NCBI GenBank assembly: GCA_010909165.1
Contig: MU008162.1
Span: 496,001-560,000, forward strand
Length of the DNA: 64,000 nt
From: Anthoceros angustus
Taxonomy: Eukaryota > Streptophyta > Anthocerotopsida > Anthocerotales > Anthocerotaceae
Reading direction: 5' to 3'
The translations under genes and the position numbers were made by a program. The notes beneath the pieces are model-generated. The model had not been told where the DNA came from, ran no database searches, and saw only the letters and a list, made by a program, of their open reading frames with translations. This document shows, one piece after another, positions 38,574-48,478 of this stretch; position 1 is the first letter of the stretch, and every line of letters begins with the position of its first letter.

Positions 38574-39130
38574 CTACTTAACACCAATGTCGAAGAAGCT
38601 GCATCTCCGCTGCTCAGACATACATGCTATTAACGCCTTTGCGAGCGATGGAAACCCTCTGCCGGAAGAAAGCAACAATACAGGAAAGAGGGAGGCCAAC
38701 CCCATTCTTGCGGTTATGATAAGCCTTGGCGCAGGCCATGACGAACCTAGAGAAATCCTTTCCCATGGCTCCGTGAGTCTCAATGGCAAGGGGGACGAAG
38801 GCGTGGCCGTCCTACATAGGAGAGTACTTGTGGACCTTAGTCGTCGCGCATCCCTCCGCCGCGGTGATCGTCGGGGCTAGTCCCCCTGGCATGGTGCCCT
38901 TCGTTGGGTTTTCCCCCCTTTGTTTTTGGGGTGGATGGGTTTTTCCCATCTCTTTTTTATAATAGAGTCTTCTTTTCCAAATCATAAAATATTTCATCAA
39001 TTCTTGGTTTGAAGAATGAAGTCAATGTTTCTTCATGATCACATGACCACAAATAATTTATGACAAAAATGGAGACTTTATAAATTTGCAAAGGTAGACA
39101 TCTTATCTGCACCTGACCATGGGAAACAAC
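38574..39130 (-). mobile_element. Decayed LINE-like element tail, copy B
   Basis: The minus strand encodes, in one frame, GHAFVPLAIETHGAMGKDFS and RFVMACAKAYHNRKNGVGLP, then after a frame change SLAKALIACMSEQRRCSFFD. The pattern FVPLAxETxGA followed by a basic stretch and a VSIAL-like segment recalls the C-terminal end of LINE-type ORFs. The 3' side (38880-39000) carries the same flanking DNA as copies A and C. A stop and frameshift precede GHAFV. No reverse transcriptase core is present, so class assignment is tentative. Confidence 0.5.
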
Positions 39131-39189
39131 CCTCTGAAGGGCACAGACAAATACATTACCCAGATTCTTAAGTTGAAAGATCCCATACA

Positions 39190-39460
39190 GACCCCGGAGC
39201 GCCGGTGGTTCAGGTGGAAATCGCCGGGTGCGTGATCAAAAACGTACCACTGGACACAAGCTCGGGAGCGCCCGTGATAGGCTCCTCGCTGCTAAGGCAG
39301 AGCCTACAATTGTGTCGTGTCTAGAGGAAAAATCCTTGGAAATATATGGAAACCATAGGAAGGCAACCCTTTGTTCCACGAGTCTTGACGTGACAAAGCT
39401 TGCGTCCTTCAAGTTCGGCACCAGATCTCAGGAAGGTGGGGCCGGCAATGGTCTCTCCAG
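39190..39460 (+). mobile_element. Possible retropepsin fragment
   Basis: One + frame reads VVQVEIAGCVIKNVPLDTSS followed by GAPVIGSSLLRQ, which resembles the active-site region of Ty3/Gypsy proteases (LDTGSGxxVI); another frame continues with SLEIYGNHRK. The fragment is short, and the DTSSG in place of DTGSG would be inactive. Low confidence. Confidence 0.35.
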
Positions 39461-39950
39461 CGCTTAGTTGGAGAAACTATATTTCAATATAAATAGATCC
39501 CATTCTTAGACATGAATTAAAAAGAGAGATATTATCAATTTAAGAAAAGTTTGATAAAGATTAAATATATTTTAAATTAAAAAACTCACATTAAGAGTTT
39601 GTGCTAGAATAAAAGATTATATAAATAATGCCATAAACATGAAAACCATGTGAATGCAAATTCAAAGAGGGTGAAGCTGCATCTATGTTGACAAACAAAG
39701 TAAAGATTGTGATAATGATCAGAAGTAGATTGCACTTGTGTTTGAGAGCAAGAGGTATGCAGCAAAGACTCTATGTTGACAAACAAAGCAAGGATATTTG
39801 TGACACAAGAGCAAGAGGTATGGAAGGAAGACTTTCGATAATTTGAAGATGAAGTTAAAGAATATGCAGAGGGACTTAAAAACAGTGGTATAACTAGAAT
39901 GAGACATGAACTCATAAGAATCACTTCAGCTTGTCTCTTGCTACAGAATT
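39461..39950. other. AT-rich region with a short duplicated motif
   Basis: No gene seen. CTATGTTGACAAACAAAG occurs twice (about 39682 and 39770) and AGAGCAAGAGGTATG twice, a diverged direct repeat of about 90 bases. Confidence 0.4.
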
Positions 39951-40032
39951 TGTAGCAATGCGAACGATGCTGGGCCACAGGAAGCATCGATGAATATGCT
40001 TCTTGTGGCCCCTCGTCGTTCGCATTGCTACA
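39951..40032. other. Long near-perfect hairpin
   Basis: Two 37-base arms, 39951-39987 and 39996-40032, are reverse complements at 33 of 37 positions; two of the four mismatches would be G:U pairs in RNA. The 8-base loop is CGATGAAT. The arms begin TGTAGCAATGCGAACGA and end with its complement. It could be a microRNA-type precursor or a small foldback transposon; no target or duplicated flank is proven. Confidence 0.8.
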
Positions 40033-40102
40033 GAAATTGCTAGAGAATTTGTTTCCGCGTAGATGGTCAAAGATCTCTTATACAACCTGGAGAAACCAAC
40101 TT

Positions 40103-40205
40103 AAAAAAGAAGCAAACTAGCAAACGAACTTAGAAAAGGAAGCAAACTAGCAAACGACTTTAAAAAAGGAATCAAACTAGCAAACGAACTTAAAAAAGGA
40201 GCTTG
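40103..40205. repeat. Tandem repeat of about 29 bp, three to four copies
   Basis: AAGCAAACTAGCAAACGAAC recurs with small changes, separated by A/G-rich links (TTAGAAAAGG, TTTAAAAAAGG). It lies 70 bases right of the hairpin. Confidence 0.85.
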
Positions 40206-40692
40206 ACATGGAAGAATAATAAGTCGTCCAAAATTCGCCCATTCGAAGTTTGAGAGAAAAATAAAGAGGCGCCCGACCGCGGGCCACGAGACGTCCGGGA
40301 GACGTTGGGCTGCGAGTCGTGAGGGAGAGCGAGCTACTTGGAGCGTGGTGCTGCGCTGTGTGTTCTGAAGGCAATCTGGAAGCCCATAGGTAGGTGCTCC
40401 ATATGTCAAAAGCTGGGGACATAACGTTCAGGTGAATGGCACAGGCATAGTGACTGCGGCAGGAAGTCCCGTGGTTGAGGCTTGTTCTCAGCTGGTGGGT
40501 AGCAGTCTTCGGTAACTGGGCGTGCCCTTGATTTTCTAGGGTTTGGTGTGGAGGAGGCTCCAGCTGATATGGTACTACAGGGTTGTGGAACAATAGTGTG
40601 ACAGGGTAGCGTGAAGAGAGGAGTGTCTTGTCTATGTGGCAAGAATCGGAATCGAAGCATCGTAGTTTGACTCTGGTGAATTCGTCGACGAA
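40206..40692. other. Upstream region of KIN17
   Basis: Mixed-composition sequence of about 490 bases leading to the KIN17 start; likely promoter and leader. No TATA box is obvious and no other feature seen. Confidence 0.4.
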
Positions 40693-41901
40693 ATGGGGAA
40701 GAATGAATTTCTTACACCGAAGGCTATCGCCAACAGAATCAAAGCCAAGGGTTTGCAAAAGCTGCGGTGGTACTGCCAGATGTGCCAGAAGCAATGCCGG
40801 GATGAGAATGGTTTCAAGTGTCATTGCATGAGTGAGAGCCACCAGCGACAGATGCAAGTGTTTGGGCAGAACCCTGAACGCTTTATTGATGGCTACTCGC
40901 AGGAGTTTGAGGAATCGTTTATGGAGCATCTGAAGAGGACACACAGGTTCAGCCGCGTAGCAGCGACGGTTGTTTACAACGAGTATATTGCAGACCGTCA
41001 CCATGTCCATATGAATTCTACTCAGTGGACTACGCTCACGGAGTTTGTGAAGTACCTGGGTAGAGTAGGCAAATGCAAGGTGGATGAAACTCCCAAGGGA
41101 TGGTTCATGACGTTTATAGATAGGGAGCCAGAAACTTTGCTCAAGGAGAACCTAAAGAACAAGAAACGGAAGGCCAAACTGCAGGATGAGGAGCGGCAGG
41201 AGAGGGAGATCGAGGAACAGATTGAGAGAGCGGCTAAAGCAGCTAAGCCTAGTGATATGACTGATCAAGAGGATGAGAAAAAGGAGCTTCTTCAAAGAGA
41301 GGAGGGAAATGGTGAGAAGGTGGCTTTCAGTTTAGGGATGCCCTCTGGCTCAAAACCTGCCACTTCGGCTGTCAAGGGAGTGCCTCTGCTGAAGAAGCCA
41401 ACTATATTCAGTGATGATGATGTAAATGGGAGGGAGAAACACGGGGTGAGCAAGGATGAGAGACATGGCCTTGGAAAACCAGATGTTTTGAAAGAATTGA
41501 TGACAGAGCAGGAGAGGTCGAAAGAAAGGAACTCCAGAAGAGATTACTGGCTGTGTGAAGGTATTGTGGTGAAGGTGATGAGCAAATCTGCTGCTGTTCG
41601 GAAATACTACAAGTTGAAGGGGATTGTAAAATCGGTCGAAGCAAAGTATGTGGGAGAGATTAAGATGCTAGACAGTGGAGATGTCCTTAAGGTTGATCAA
41701 AGTGAACTTGAGACAGTCATCCCCAACCTGGGTGGCCTTGTGAAGATTGTCAACGGTGCATACAGGGGGTCAACTGCTAGGCTGGTAGGCATTGACACAT
41801 CCAAGTTCTCTGCCACGGTTCAGATAGAGAAAGGCTCCTATGACGGTCGAGTGATCCCATCGATAGACTATGAGGATATCTGCAAAGTCGCTTCATCATA
41901 G
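40693..41901 (+). CDS. KIN17: KIN17 DNA/RNA-binding protein
   Basis: Nuclear zinc-finger protein that binds DNA and RNA and associates with pre-mRNA splicing and DNA repair. The 402-residue frame is complete and uninterrupted. It begins MGKNEFLTPKAIANRIKAKG, then the C2H2-type finger LRWYCQMCQKQCRDENGFKC with HCMSESHQ, the winged-helix segment FVKYLGRVGKCKVDETPKGW, a Lys/Glu-rich coiled region (about residues 155-205), and the C-terminal tandem SH3-like/KOW region with WLCEGIVVKVMSKSA and GLVKIVNGAYRGSTARLVGI. Length matches the family. No intron. A damaged copy follows immediately. Confidence 0.95.
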   Translation: MGKNEFLTPKAIANRIKAKGLQKLRWYCQMCQKQCRDENGFKCHCMSESHQRQMQVFGQNPERFIDGYSQEFEESFMEHLKRTHRFSRVAATVVYNEYIADRHHVHMNSTQWTTLTEFVKYLGRVGKCKVDETPKGWFMTFIDREPETLLKENLKNKKRKAKLQDEERQEREIEEQIERAAKAAKPSDMTDQEDEKKELLQREEGNGEKVAFSLGMPSGSKPATSAVKGVPLLKKPTIFSDDDVNGREKHGVSKDERHGLGKPDVLKELMTEQERSKERNSRRDYWLCEGIVVKVMSKSAAVRKYYKLKGIVKSVEAKYVGEIKMLDSGDVLKVDQSELETVIPNLGGLVKIVNGAYRGSTARLVGIDTSKFSATVQIEKGSYDGRVIPSIDYEDICKVASS

Positions 41902-42039
41902 AGTTGGCTAACAACCTTACAAGAGCTGGAAAATGTATAAGAGGATGAAGCACGGAGGCACTGGCCGACCAATTCTTTTATCGCTTATTGGCGGGCTGTT
42001 GCTCAAAGACACACGAGAGAGAAGCTGCCTTCTTCCAAT

Positions 42040-43242
42040 GTGCAGAATGAATTTCTTACACCGAAGGCTATCGCCAACAGAATCAAAGCCAAGGGTTTGC
42101 AAAAGCTGCGGTGGTACTGCCAGATGTGCCAGAAGCAATGCCGGGATGAGAATGGTTTCAAGTGTCATTGCATGAGTGAGAGCCACCAGCGACAGATGCA
42201 AGTGTTTGGGCAGAACCCTGAACGCTTATTGATGGCTACTGCAGGAGTTTGAGGAATCGTTTATGGAGCATCTGAAGAGGACACACAGGTTCAGCCGCGT
42301 AGCAGCGACGGTTGTTACAACGAGTATATTGCAGACCGTCACCATGTCCATATGAATTCTACTCAGTGGACTACGCTCACGGAGTTTGTGAAGTACCTGG
42401 GTAGAGTAGGCAAATGCAAGGTGGATGAAACTCCCAAGGGATGGTTCATGACGTTTATAGATAGGGAGCCAGAAACTTTGCTCAAGGAGAACCTAAAGAA
42501 CAAGAAACGGAAGGCCAAACTGCAGGATGAGGAGCGGCAGGAGAGGGAGATCGAGGAACAGATTGAGAGAGCGGCTAAAGCAGCTAAGCCTAGTGATATG
42601 ACTGATCAAGAGGATGAGAAAAAGGAGCTTCTTCAAAGAGAGGAGGAAATGGTGAGAAGGTGGCTTTCAGTTTAGGGATGCCCTCTGGCTCAAAACCTGC
42701 CACTTCGGCTGTCAAGGGAGTGCCTCTGCTGAAGAAGCCAACTATATTCAGTGATGATGATGTAAATGGGAGGGAGAAACACGGGGTGAGCAAGGATGAG
42801 AGACATGGCCTTGGAAAACCAGATGTTTTTGAAAGAATTGATGACAGAGCAGGAGAGGTCGAAAGAAAGGAACTCCAGAAGAGATTACTGGCTGTGTGAA
42901 GGTATTGTGGTGAAGGTGATGAGCAAATCTGCTGCTGTTCGGAAATACTACAAGTTGAAGGGGATTGTAAAATCGGTCGAAGCAAAGTATGTGGGAGAGA
43001 TTAAGATGCTAGACAGTGGAGATGTCCTTAAGGTTGATCAAAGTGAACTTGAGACAGTCATCCCCAACCTGGGTGGCCTTGTGAAGATTGTCAACGGTGC
43101 ATACAGGGGGTCAACTGCTAGGCTGGTAGGCATTGACACATCCAAGTTCTCTGCCACGGTTCAGATAGAGAAAGGCTCCTATGACGGTCGAGTGATCCCA
43201 TCGATAGACTATGAGGATATCTGCAAAGTCGCTTCATCATAG
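42040..43242 (+). pseudogene. Tandem damaged copy of KIN17
   Basis: Starts at codon 4 of KIN17 (AATGAATTTC), without the ATG-GGG-AAG beginning, and runs through the stop and the same 3' region. The copy differs from the intact gene almost only by single-base gains or losses: CTTTATTG to CTTATTG, CTCGCAG to CTGCAG, GTTTAC to GTTAC, GAGGGAAA to GAGGAAA, and GTTTTGA to GTTTTTGA. These break the frame four or five times. The duplicated unit is 40702-42045 joined at a shared AGAA. It is either a very young duplication or an assembly artefact. Confidence 0.85.
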
Positions 43243-44520
43243 AGTTGGCTAACAACCTTACAAGAGCTGGAAAATGTATAAGAGGATGAAGCACGGAGGC
43301 ACTGGCCGACCAATTCTTTTATCGTTTATTGGCGGGCTGTTGCTCAAAGACACACGAGAGAGAAGCTGCCTTCTTCCAATGTGCAGAAGTTCTTGTGTAC
43401 CTACACTGTCAAGTGCAAGTGCGAAGACACAGCTGACTTTGCCTTCCTGCTGGCTGGATACTGCTGAGGAGGTTTTGACAAAGGTCTGCCATGCTTGCAG
43501 TCATAAACATGGCATGTCTCATCATATTTCCCATTCCTCTTCACCTAAAAGTTTGATTGTTGTAATATTGCAGAACCTCGTGCTTTTTCAGCATCCTTCT
43601 GCGTATGAGTATTAGAAGCTTAGCTTCTAAATCACACAGGAATTGGACCTATGTATCTAGATCTAAACCACCTCACTGACAAATCTTCAGTGGAAGTCAC
43701 AAACACAACGGTGACAGCTTGCGACGCTGATGCTGGTGCAGGCTGGCACATGCCGCTGTTGCACCTACAGCCAGGCATGCGTTTTGGGCGGTATACGTCA
43801 TCCGGCCGTACACAATGCCTCACAGCAGGGGTACTCAGATGCAGGTGGGTTGGCTGTGGCGGTCTCATTGCACATCGTTTTGCACATGCTCTAACGCTGT
43901 CCATGTCTGTTCCCACCTTCCCCCCTCGCCATTCTCTCGTTTTACTCTCCTCTCCCATGGGTCAGAGGCTCACTCTCACTCAATCACTAGAACTCACTCA
44001 AAAGGAAGCTCAGACTCTCTCAACAGGGGCTCCCCAGATTTATGCATGCATGATGGCTCAAGAGCTAGCTCAGATACGCTTAACAGGGACTGTCCTATTT
44101 TATGAGACACTGTGAACAGGGTTTGTGTGTTTGTTTCATAGTCTTTGTTTTGTCTCGTGCTTTGGTCTGAGGACAGCACTCAGAGTCCTACAGAATTGCA
44201 GGGATTCACAATCCTTTCTAATTCCACTGCTCAATGCAAATCTTCAACGGTAGCTGCAACAGCTGCGACAATTTTGTGCAGCTGGGGCTGCCCTGTTTTT
44301 GATCCAGGACAGCCTCCACAATCACAGACTGCGCATCACCGTAGATACTGAAGACAAAATGCTGCTTGTTAGGAGCTGATATTTGCTGCTGCGCCATCTT
44401 TGACCCAAAATGGCCTTGTAGTTTTGAAAATGTTTCTGGCACATTTTTAAATATGTATATTTAGATAATCAATATAATTATATCAACTAATTTATTATGG
44501 AACCCACCTAGCCTGTCCAA
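43243..44520. other. Intergenic region downstream of the KIN17 copies
   Basis: The first 150 bases repeat the KIN17 3' untranslated region. A 154-residue + frame at 43651-44115 has no family features. At 43990-44110 a diverged internal repeat (TCACTAGAACTCACT..., CTCAACAGGG, CTCAGATACGCTTAACAGGG) is visible. No gene that I can support. Confidence 0.35.
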
Positions 44521-44529
44521 GGATTGGGT

Positions 44530-46500
44530 GGTGTATCGCCACACACACATACTCTCTGTTTGGGAGGCCTTGTCACCAGGCTGTCTGGGAGGTCTTGTCA
44601 CAAGGCTGTCTGGGAGGTCTTGTCACAAGGCTGTCTGGGAGGTCTTGTTACAAGGCTATCTGGGAGGTCTTGTACTTGATGGCTAAGAAGGTCTTGTCAC
44701 AAGGTTGTCCGGAGGTCTTGTACTTGATGGCTAAGGAGAGCTACACATCTAGGAGGTCTTGTTCTCGATGGCTAAGGAGAGCTACACATCAGGAAGGTCT
44801 TATTCTCTATGGCTAAGGAGAGCTACACATATGGAGGTCTTGTTCTCGATGGCTAAGGAGAGGAGAGCTACACGTCTGGAAGGTCTTGTTCTCGAGGGCT
44901 AAGGAGAGCTACACATATGGAGGTCTTGTTCTCATGGCTAAGGAGAGCTACACATCTGAGAGGTCTTGTTCTCGATGGCTAAGGAGAGCTACACATGTGG
45001 GACATCTTTTTTTCGATGGCTAAGGAGAGCTACACATTGGGGAGGTCTTGTTTTCTATGGCTCAGGAGAGCTACACATGACGCTGTCCGGGAGGTCTTGT
45101 TTTCGATGGCTAAGGAGAGCTACACACGATGCCATCCGGGAGGTCTTGTTCTCGATGGCTAAGGAGAGCTACACACGACGCCGTCCGGGAAGTCAAAAGA
45201 GCTACACATCTGGGACGTCTTGTTTTCGATGACTAAGGAGAGCTACACATGTGGGAGGTCTTGTTTTCTATGGCTAAGGAGAGCTACACATGACACTATC
45301 CGGGAGGTCTTGTTTTTGATGGCTAAGGAGAGCTACACACAATGCCATCCGGGAGGTCTTTGTTCTTGATGGCTAAGGAGAGCTACACACAATGCCATCC
45401 GGGAGGTCTACACATGTGGGAGGTCTTGTTTTCTATGGCTAAGGAGAGCTACACATGACACTATCCGGGAGGTCTTGTTTTCGATGGCTAAGGAGAGCTA
45501 CACACAATGCCATTCGGGAGGTCTTTGTTCTTGATGGCTAAGGAGAGCTACACACAATGCCATCCGGGAGGTCTTTGTTCTTGATGGCTAAGGAGAGCTA
45601 CACACAATGCCATCCGGAGGTCTTGTTCTTGATGGCTAAGGAGAGCTACACACGCCGTCCGGAAGTCAAGAGAGCTACACATCCGGACGCCTTGTTTTCG
45701 ATGACTAAGGAGAGCTACACATGTGGGAGGTCTTGTTTTCTATGGCTAAGGAGAGCTACACATGACACTATCCGGGAGGTCTTGTTTTTGATGGCTAAGG
45801 AGAGCTACACACAATGCCATCCGGGAGGTCTTTGTTCTTGATGGCTAAGGAGAGCTACACACAATGCCATCCGGGAGGTCTACACATGTGGGAGGTCTTG
45901 TTTTCTATGGCTAAGGAGAGCTACACATGACACTATCCGGAGGTCTTTGTTCTGATGGCTAAGGAGAGCTACACACAATGCCATTCGGGAGGTCTTTGTT
46001 CTTGATGGCTAAGGAGAGCTACACACAATGCCATCCGGGAGGTCTTTGTTCTTGATGGCTAAGGAGAGCTACACACAATGCCATCCGGGAGGTCTTTGTT
46101 CTTGATGGCTAAGGAGAGCTACACACGACGCCGTCCGGGAAGTCAAGAGAGCTACACACAACGCCATCCAGGAGGTCAAGAGAGCTACACACAACGCCAT
46201 CCGGGAGGTCAAGAGAGCTACACAACGCCGTGCAGGAGGTCAAGAGAGCTACACACAACGCCATCCGGGAGGTCAAGAGAGCTACACACGATACCATCCG
46301 GGAGGTCAAGAGAGCTACACACGATGCCGTCTGGGAGGTCAAGAAAGCTACACACGACGCCATCCATCCAGGAGGGGAAAGCTACACACGACGCCATCCA
46401 TCCAGGAGGTCTTGTTCTCGATAGCTAAGGAGAACTATACACTACATCATCCGGCAGGTCTTGTTCTCGATGGCTAAGGAGAGCTACACACGAAAGATCA
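44530..46500. repeat. Two-kilobase minisatellite of about 50-60-bp units
   Basis: The core GATGGCTAAGGAGAGCTACA repeats roughly 35-40 times, joined to links such as CATCCGGGAGGTCTTGTT. Units vary: some have an extra CACAATGCCATCC, and a 46.1-46.4 kb sub-block lacks the TTGTTCTCGATGGCTAAGG part, leaving units of about 36 bases. The leftmost part (44530-44700) uses AGGCTGTCTGGGAGGTCTTG. One further monomer occurs at 48478-48510. Open frames here (MAKESYT...) are repeat artefacts. Confidence 0.9.
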
Positions 46501-48478
46501 ACATGGACCAACTCTAAGGGCTGAGTAGCCCGGCAGGCAGGTAGAGTAGAGTAAGGTAAGCTACATTGTTTAGCATATATACAAGGTTCACATAACAGTA
46601 GAGTCTATGAAAATGGTGGGAGCTTATCCCTAAATAAATCCTGCCTAGACATCTCTACAAGCTTATCATGATTAATGTGTCCAAGATGAGAATGCCATAA
46701 TAGAGAGTCACCTTTTTGGGAACTCTCTCTGTCGACCGCAGTTGCCATTGCAGAAGCTGGGGTCGAGGAAGCCGTGATCACTGGCGGGGGCGGAGAAGAC
46801 ATAGAGGTCATGCCGCGAACGACCTCTCGCAACCACCAGCCAAGAGCAACAGACCTTGTAAGGAGGCAATCGCCTCTGCCGAACTCCAGCCAGAATGTGT
46901 CATCCTTCACCAATTGTCGAACAGAGATAAGATTTCTCACCATTTGGGGAACATGCATCACGTCGCTTAAGAGAAGAACAGAGCAGTCTTCAAGTGTAAA
47001 TGTAACAATGTCGGTGCCCGCAATTGTAAGGCCAGAGTCTTCGCCGAGAAGAACAAAACGTTGGTCTTTGGCAAGTAGATAATCTGAGAACATATATTGA
47101 TGGCAAGTATAATTGTGCGGAGGCAGCTGAGTCCAGTAGCCAAGAGGTCTTGTGTTCTAAAGCTACCAGGCAGATGGTAAGGGCGATATCTGACTTCTTC
47201 TACTTGGAGGTCGAAGCTGAATTGGCTATCTTGGCGGGACGCCGAGGCTTGCTAGTCTTTTTCTTGCGGCAGTCAAGCTCCCGGTGGCCATGGATCTAAC
47301 ACCAGTTGCAAGTGCCAGACTTGCGGCCAGAACTGCCACGCTTGGAAGTAGAGGGCCCGCGAGAAGGAGCCGGGGCAGTGAAAGGTCGTTGGTCTGATGG
47401 AGGAGAGCGGCGATGCTGCATGGGCTATCGTTGACGACCTTTGATGACGAACATAACACACTCGCCGCCGTGTTTGGAAGTGCCGGTGTTGAATCTTGAA
47501 GCCTCTTCTTGCAAGAGAGCACCAGCAATCTCCGAAATAGAGAGGCTAGGTGTGCGGCCAGTCTTCACCATCTACTGAGCCTCCTGGATGGCGCCGTTCT
47601 AGGAGGACACGAAAGCTTGATAGTTGGCGGGAAGAGAGGCCAACAATTGGACACAAGCTTCAAATTCCAATAAGGAAGTCCCAAGAGGAGCAAGTTGTGC
47701 CCGCAGATAACGAAACTTCCTAACATATGTGCCTATGCTCTCATTATTGGTCATTCAGAGAGAATAAAATTCGTTGCGCACAATTACTAACGTTATAACA
47801 TTAGTGGGTTGAAATATGTCAACAAGCTCCCGCCAAGCTTTAGCAGCAGTTGTGGCTCCGTCAGTGTGATGTAAGGTGACTTCATCAAGGCCTGAAATAA
47901 GTATGTGGAGGGCAAGCCGATCTTATTTGATCCAAGAGTCGAGAGCGGAAGAAGGACTAGTAGGCCATTGTACAGTGCCATCTACAATGCCAAGCAAGTC
48001 GCGAGTGTTGAGTATGGAATGCATACGCTTGGACCATATCTCAAACTTTGTGTCAAAACGGTCTTTTCTTTGAACTCCGGCTGGCATTCATATAATTAAT
48101 ACTAAGTGTCGGTGGCGTCGTCAAAGGAGAGGAAATCGATGCCATGGGTCTGATGATCAAGCTGTGATATTATAATATAAAAGAAGGAACGCTTATTGAA
48201 AGCTATTATTGTAGTCGAGAGGGCTTCAAATATAAGTATATAAGAAAGCTTGATAAGCAGAAGTACAATAAAAACAAAAGTTAAGGTCAAATAGCCCAGT
48301 GAACTATGCTCGAATCGGGAGCATAGATGAGTAACAAGGTCTTTGGCACAGGTGCACCGACTCGGGAGTCTGAAGATGATCCAAAAGATGACGACACTCC
48401 ATTTGGAATAGTTCTTAAGCAGTAGCTTCAAGAAGTTCAAAGGGATGACTCTGAGGAGGCAGATCGTCGGGCAGTCTT
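46501..48478 (-). mobile_element. Truncated Copia element, copy 1 (gag to pre-integrase)
   Basis: Read leftward: LTR-like DNA 48478-48150, gag start at 48145 (MASISSPLTTPPTLS-like), gag body including ALMKSPYITLTEP, a zinc-knuckle stretch near 47300 (C-N-W-C then GHRELDC, with an in-frame stop between), retropepsin-flank sequence VMHVPQMVRNLISVRQLVKD, and the GAG-pre-integrase HSHLGHINHDKLVEMSRQ, ending near CEPCIYAKQ. Integrase, reverse transcriptase and RNase H are absent; the minisatellite takes their place. Frames are broken. A CTTGATCATCAGACCC just before gag may be a decayed primer-binding site of the initiator-Met type. Confidence 0.8.

Noticed and set aside
43651-44115. 154-residue + ORF downstream of KIN17
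   Set aside because: No family features; part of it is an internal nucleotide repeat.
44530-46500. CRISPR-like regular direct repeats
   Set aside because: Units are contiguous and themselves vary; there are no unique spacers of constant length, no cas genes, and the genome is plant nuclear. It is a minisatellite.
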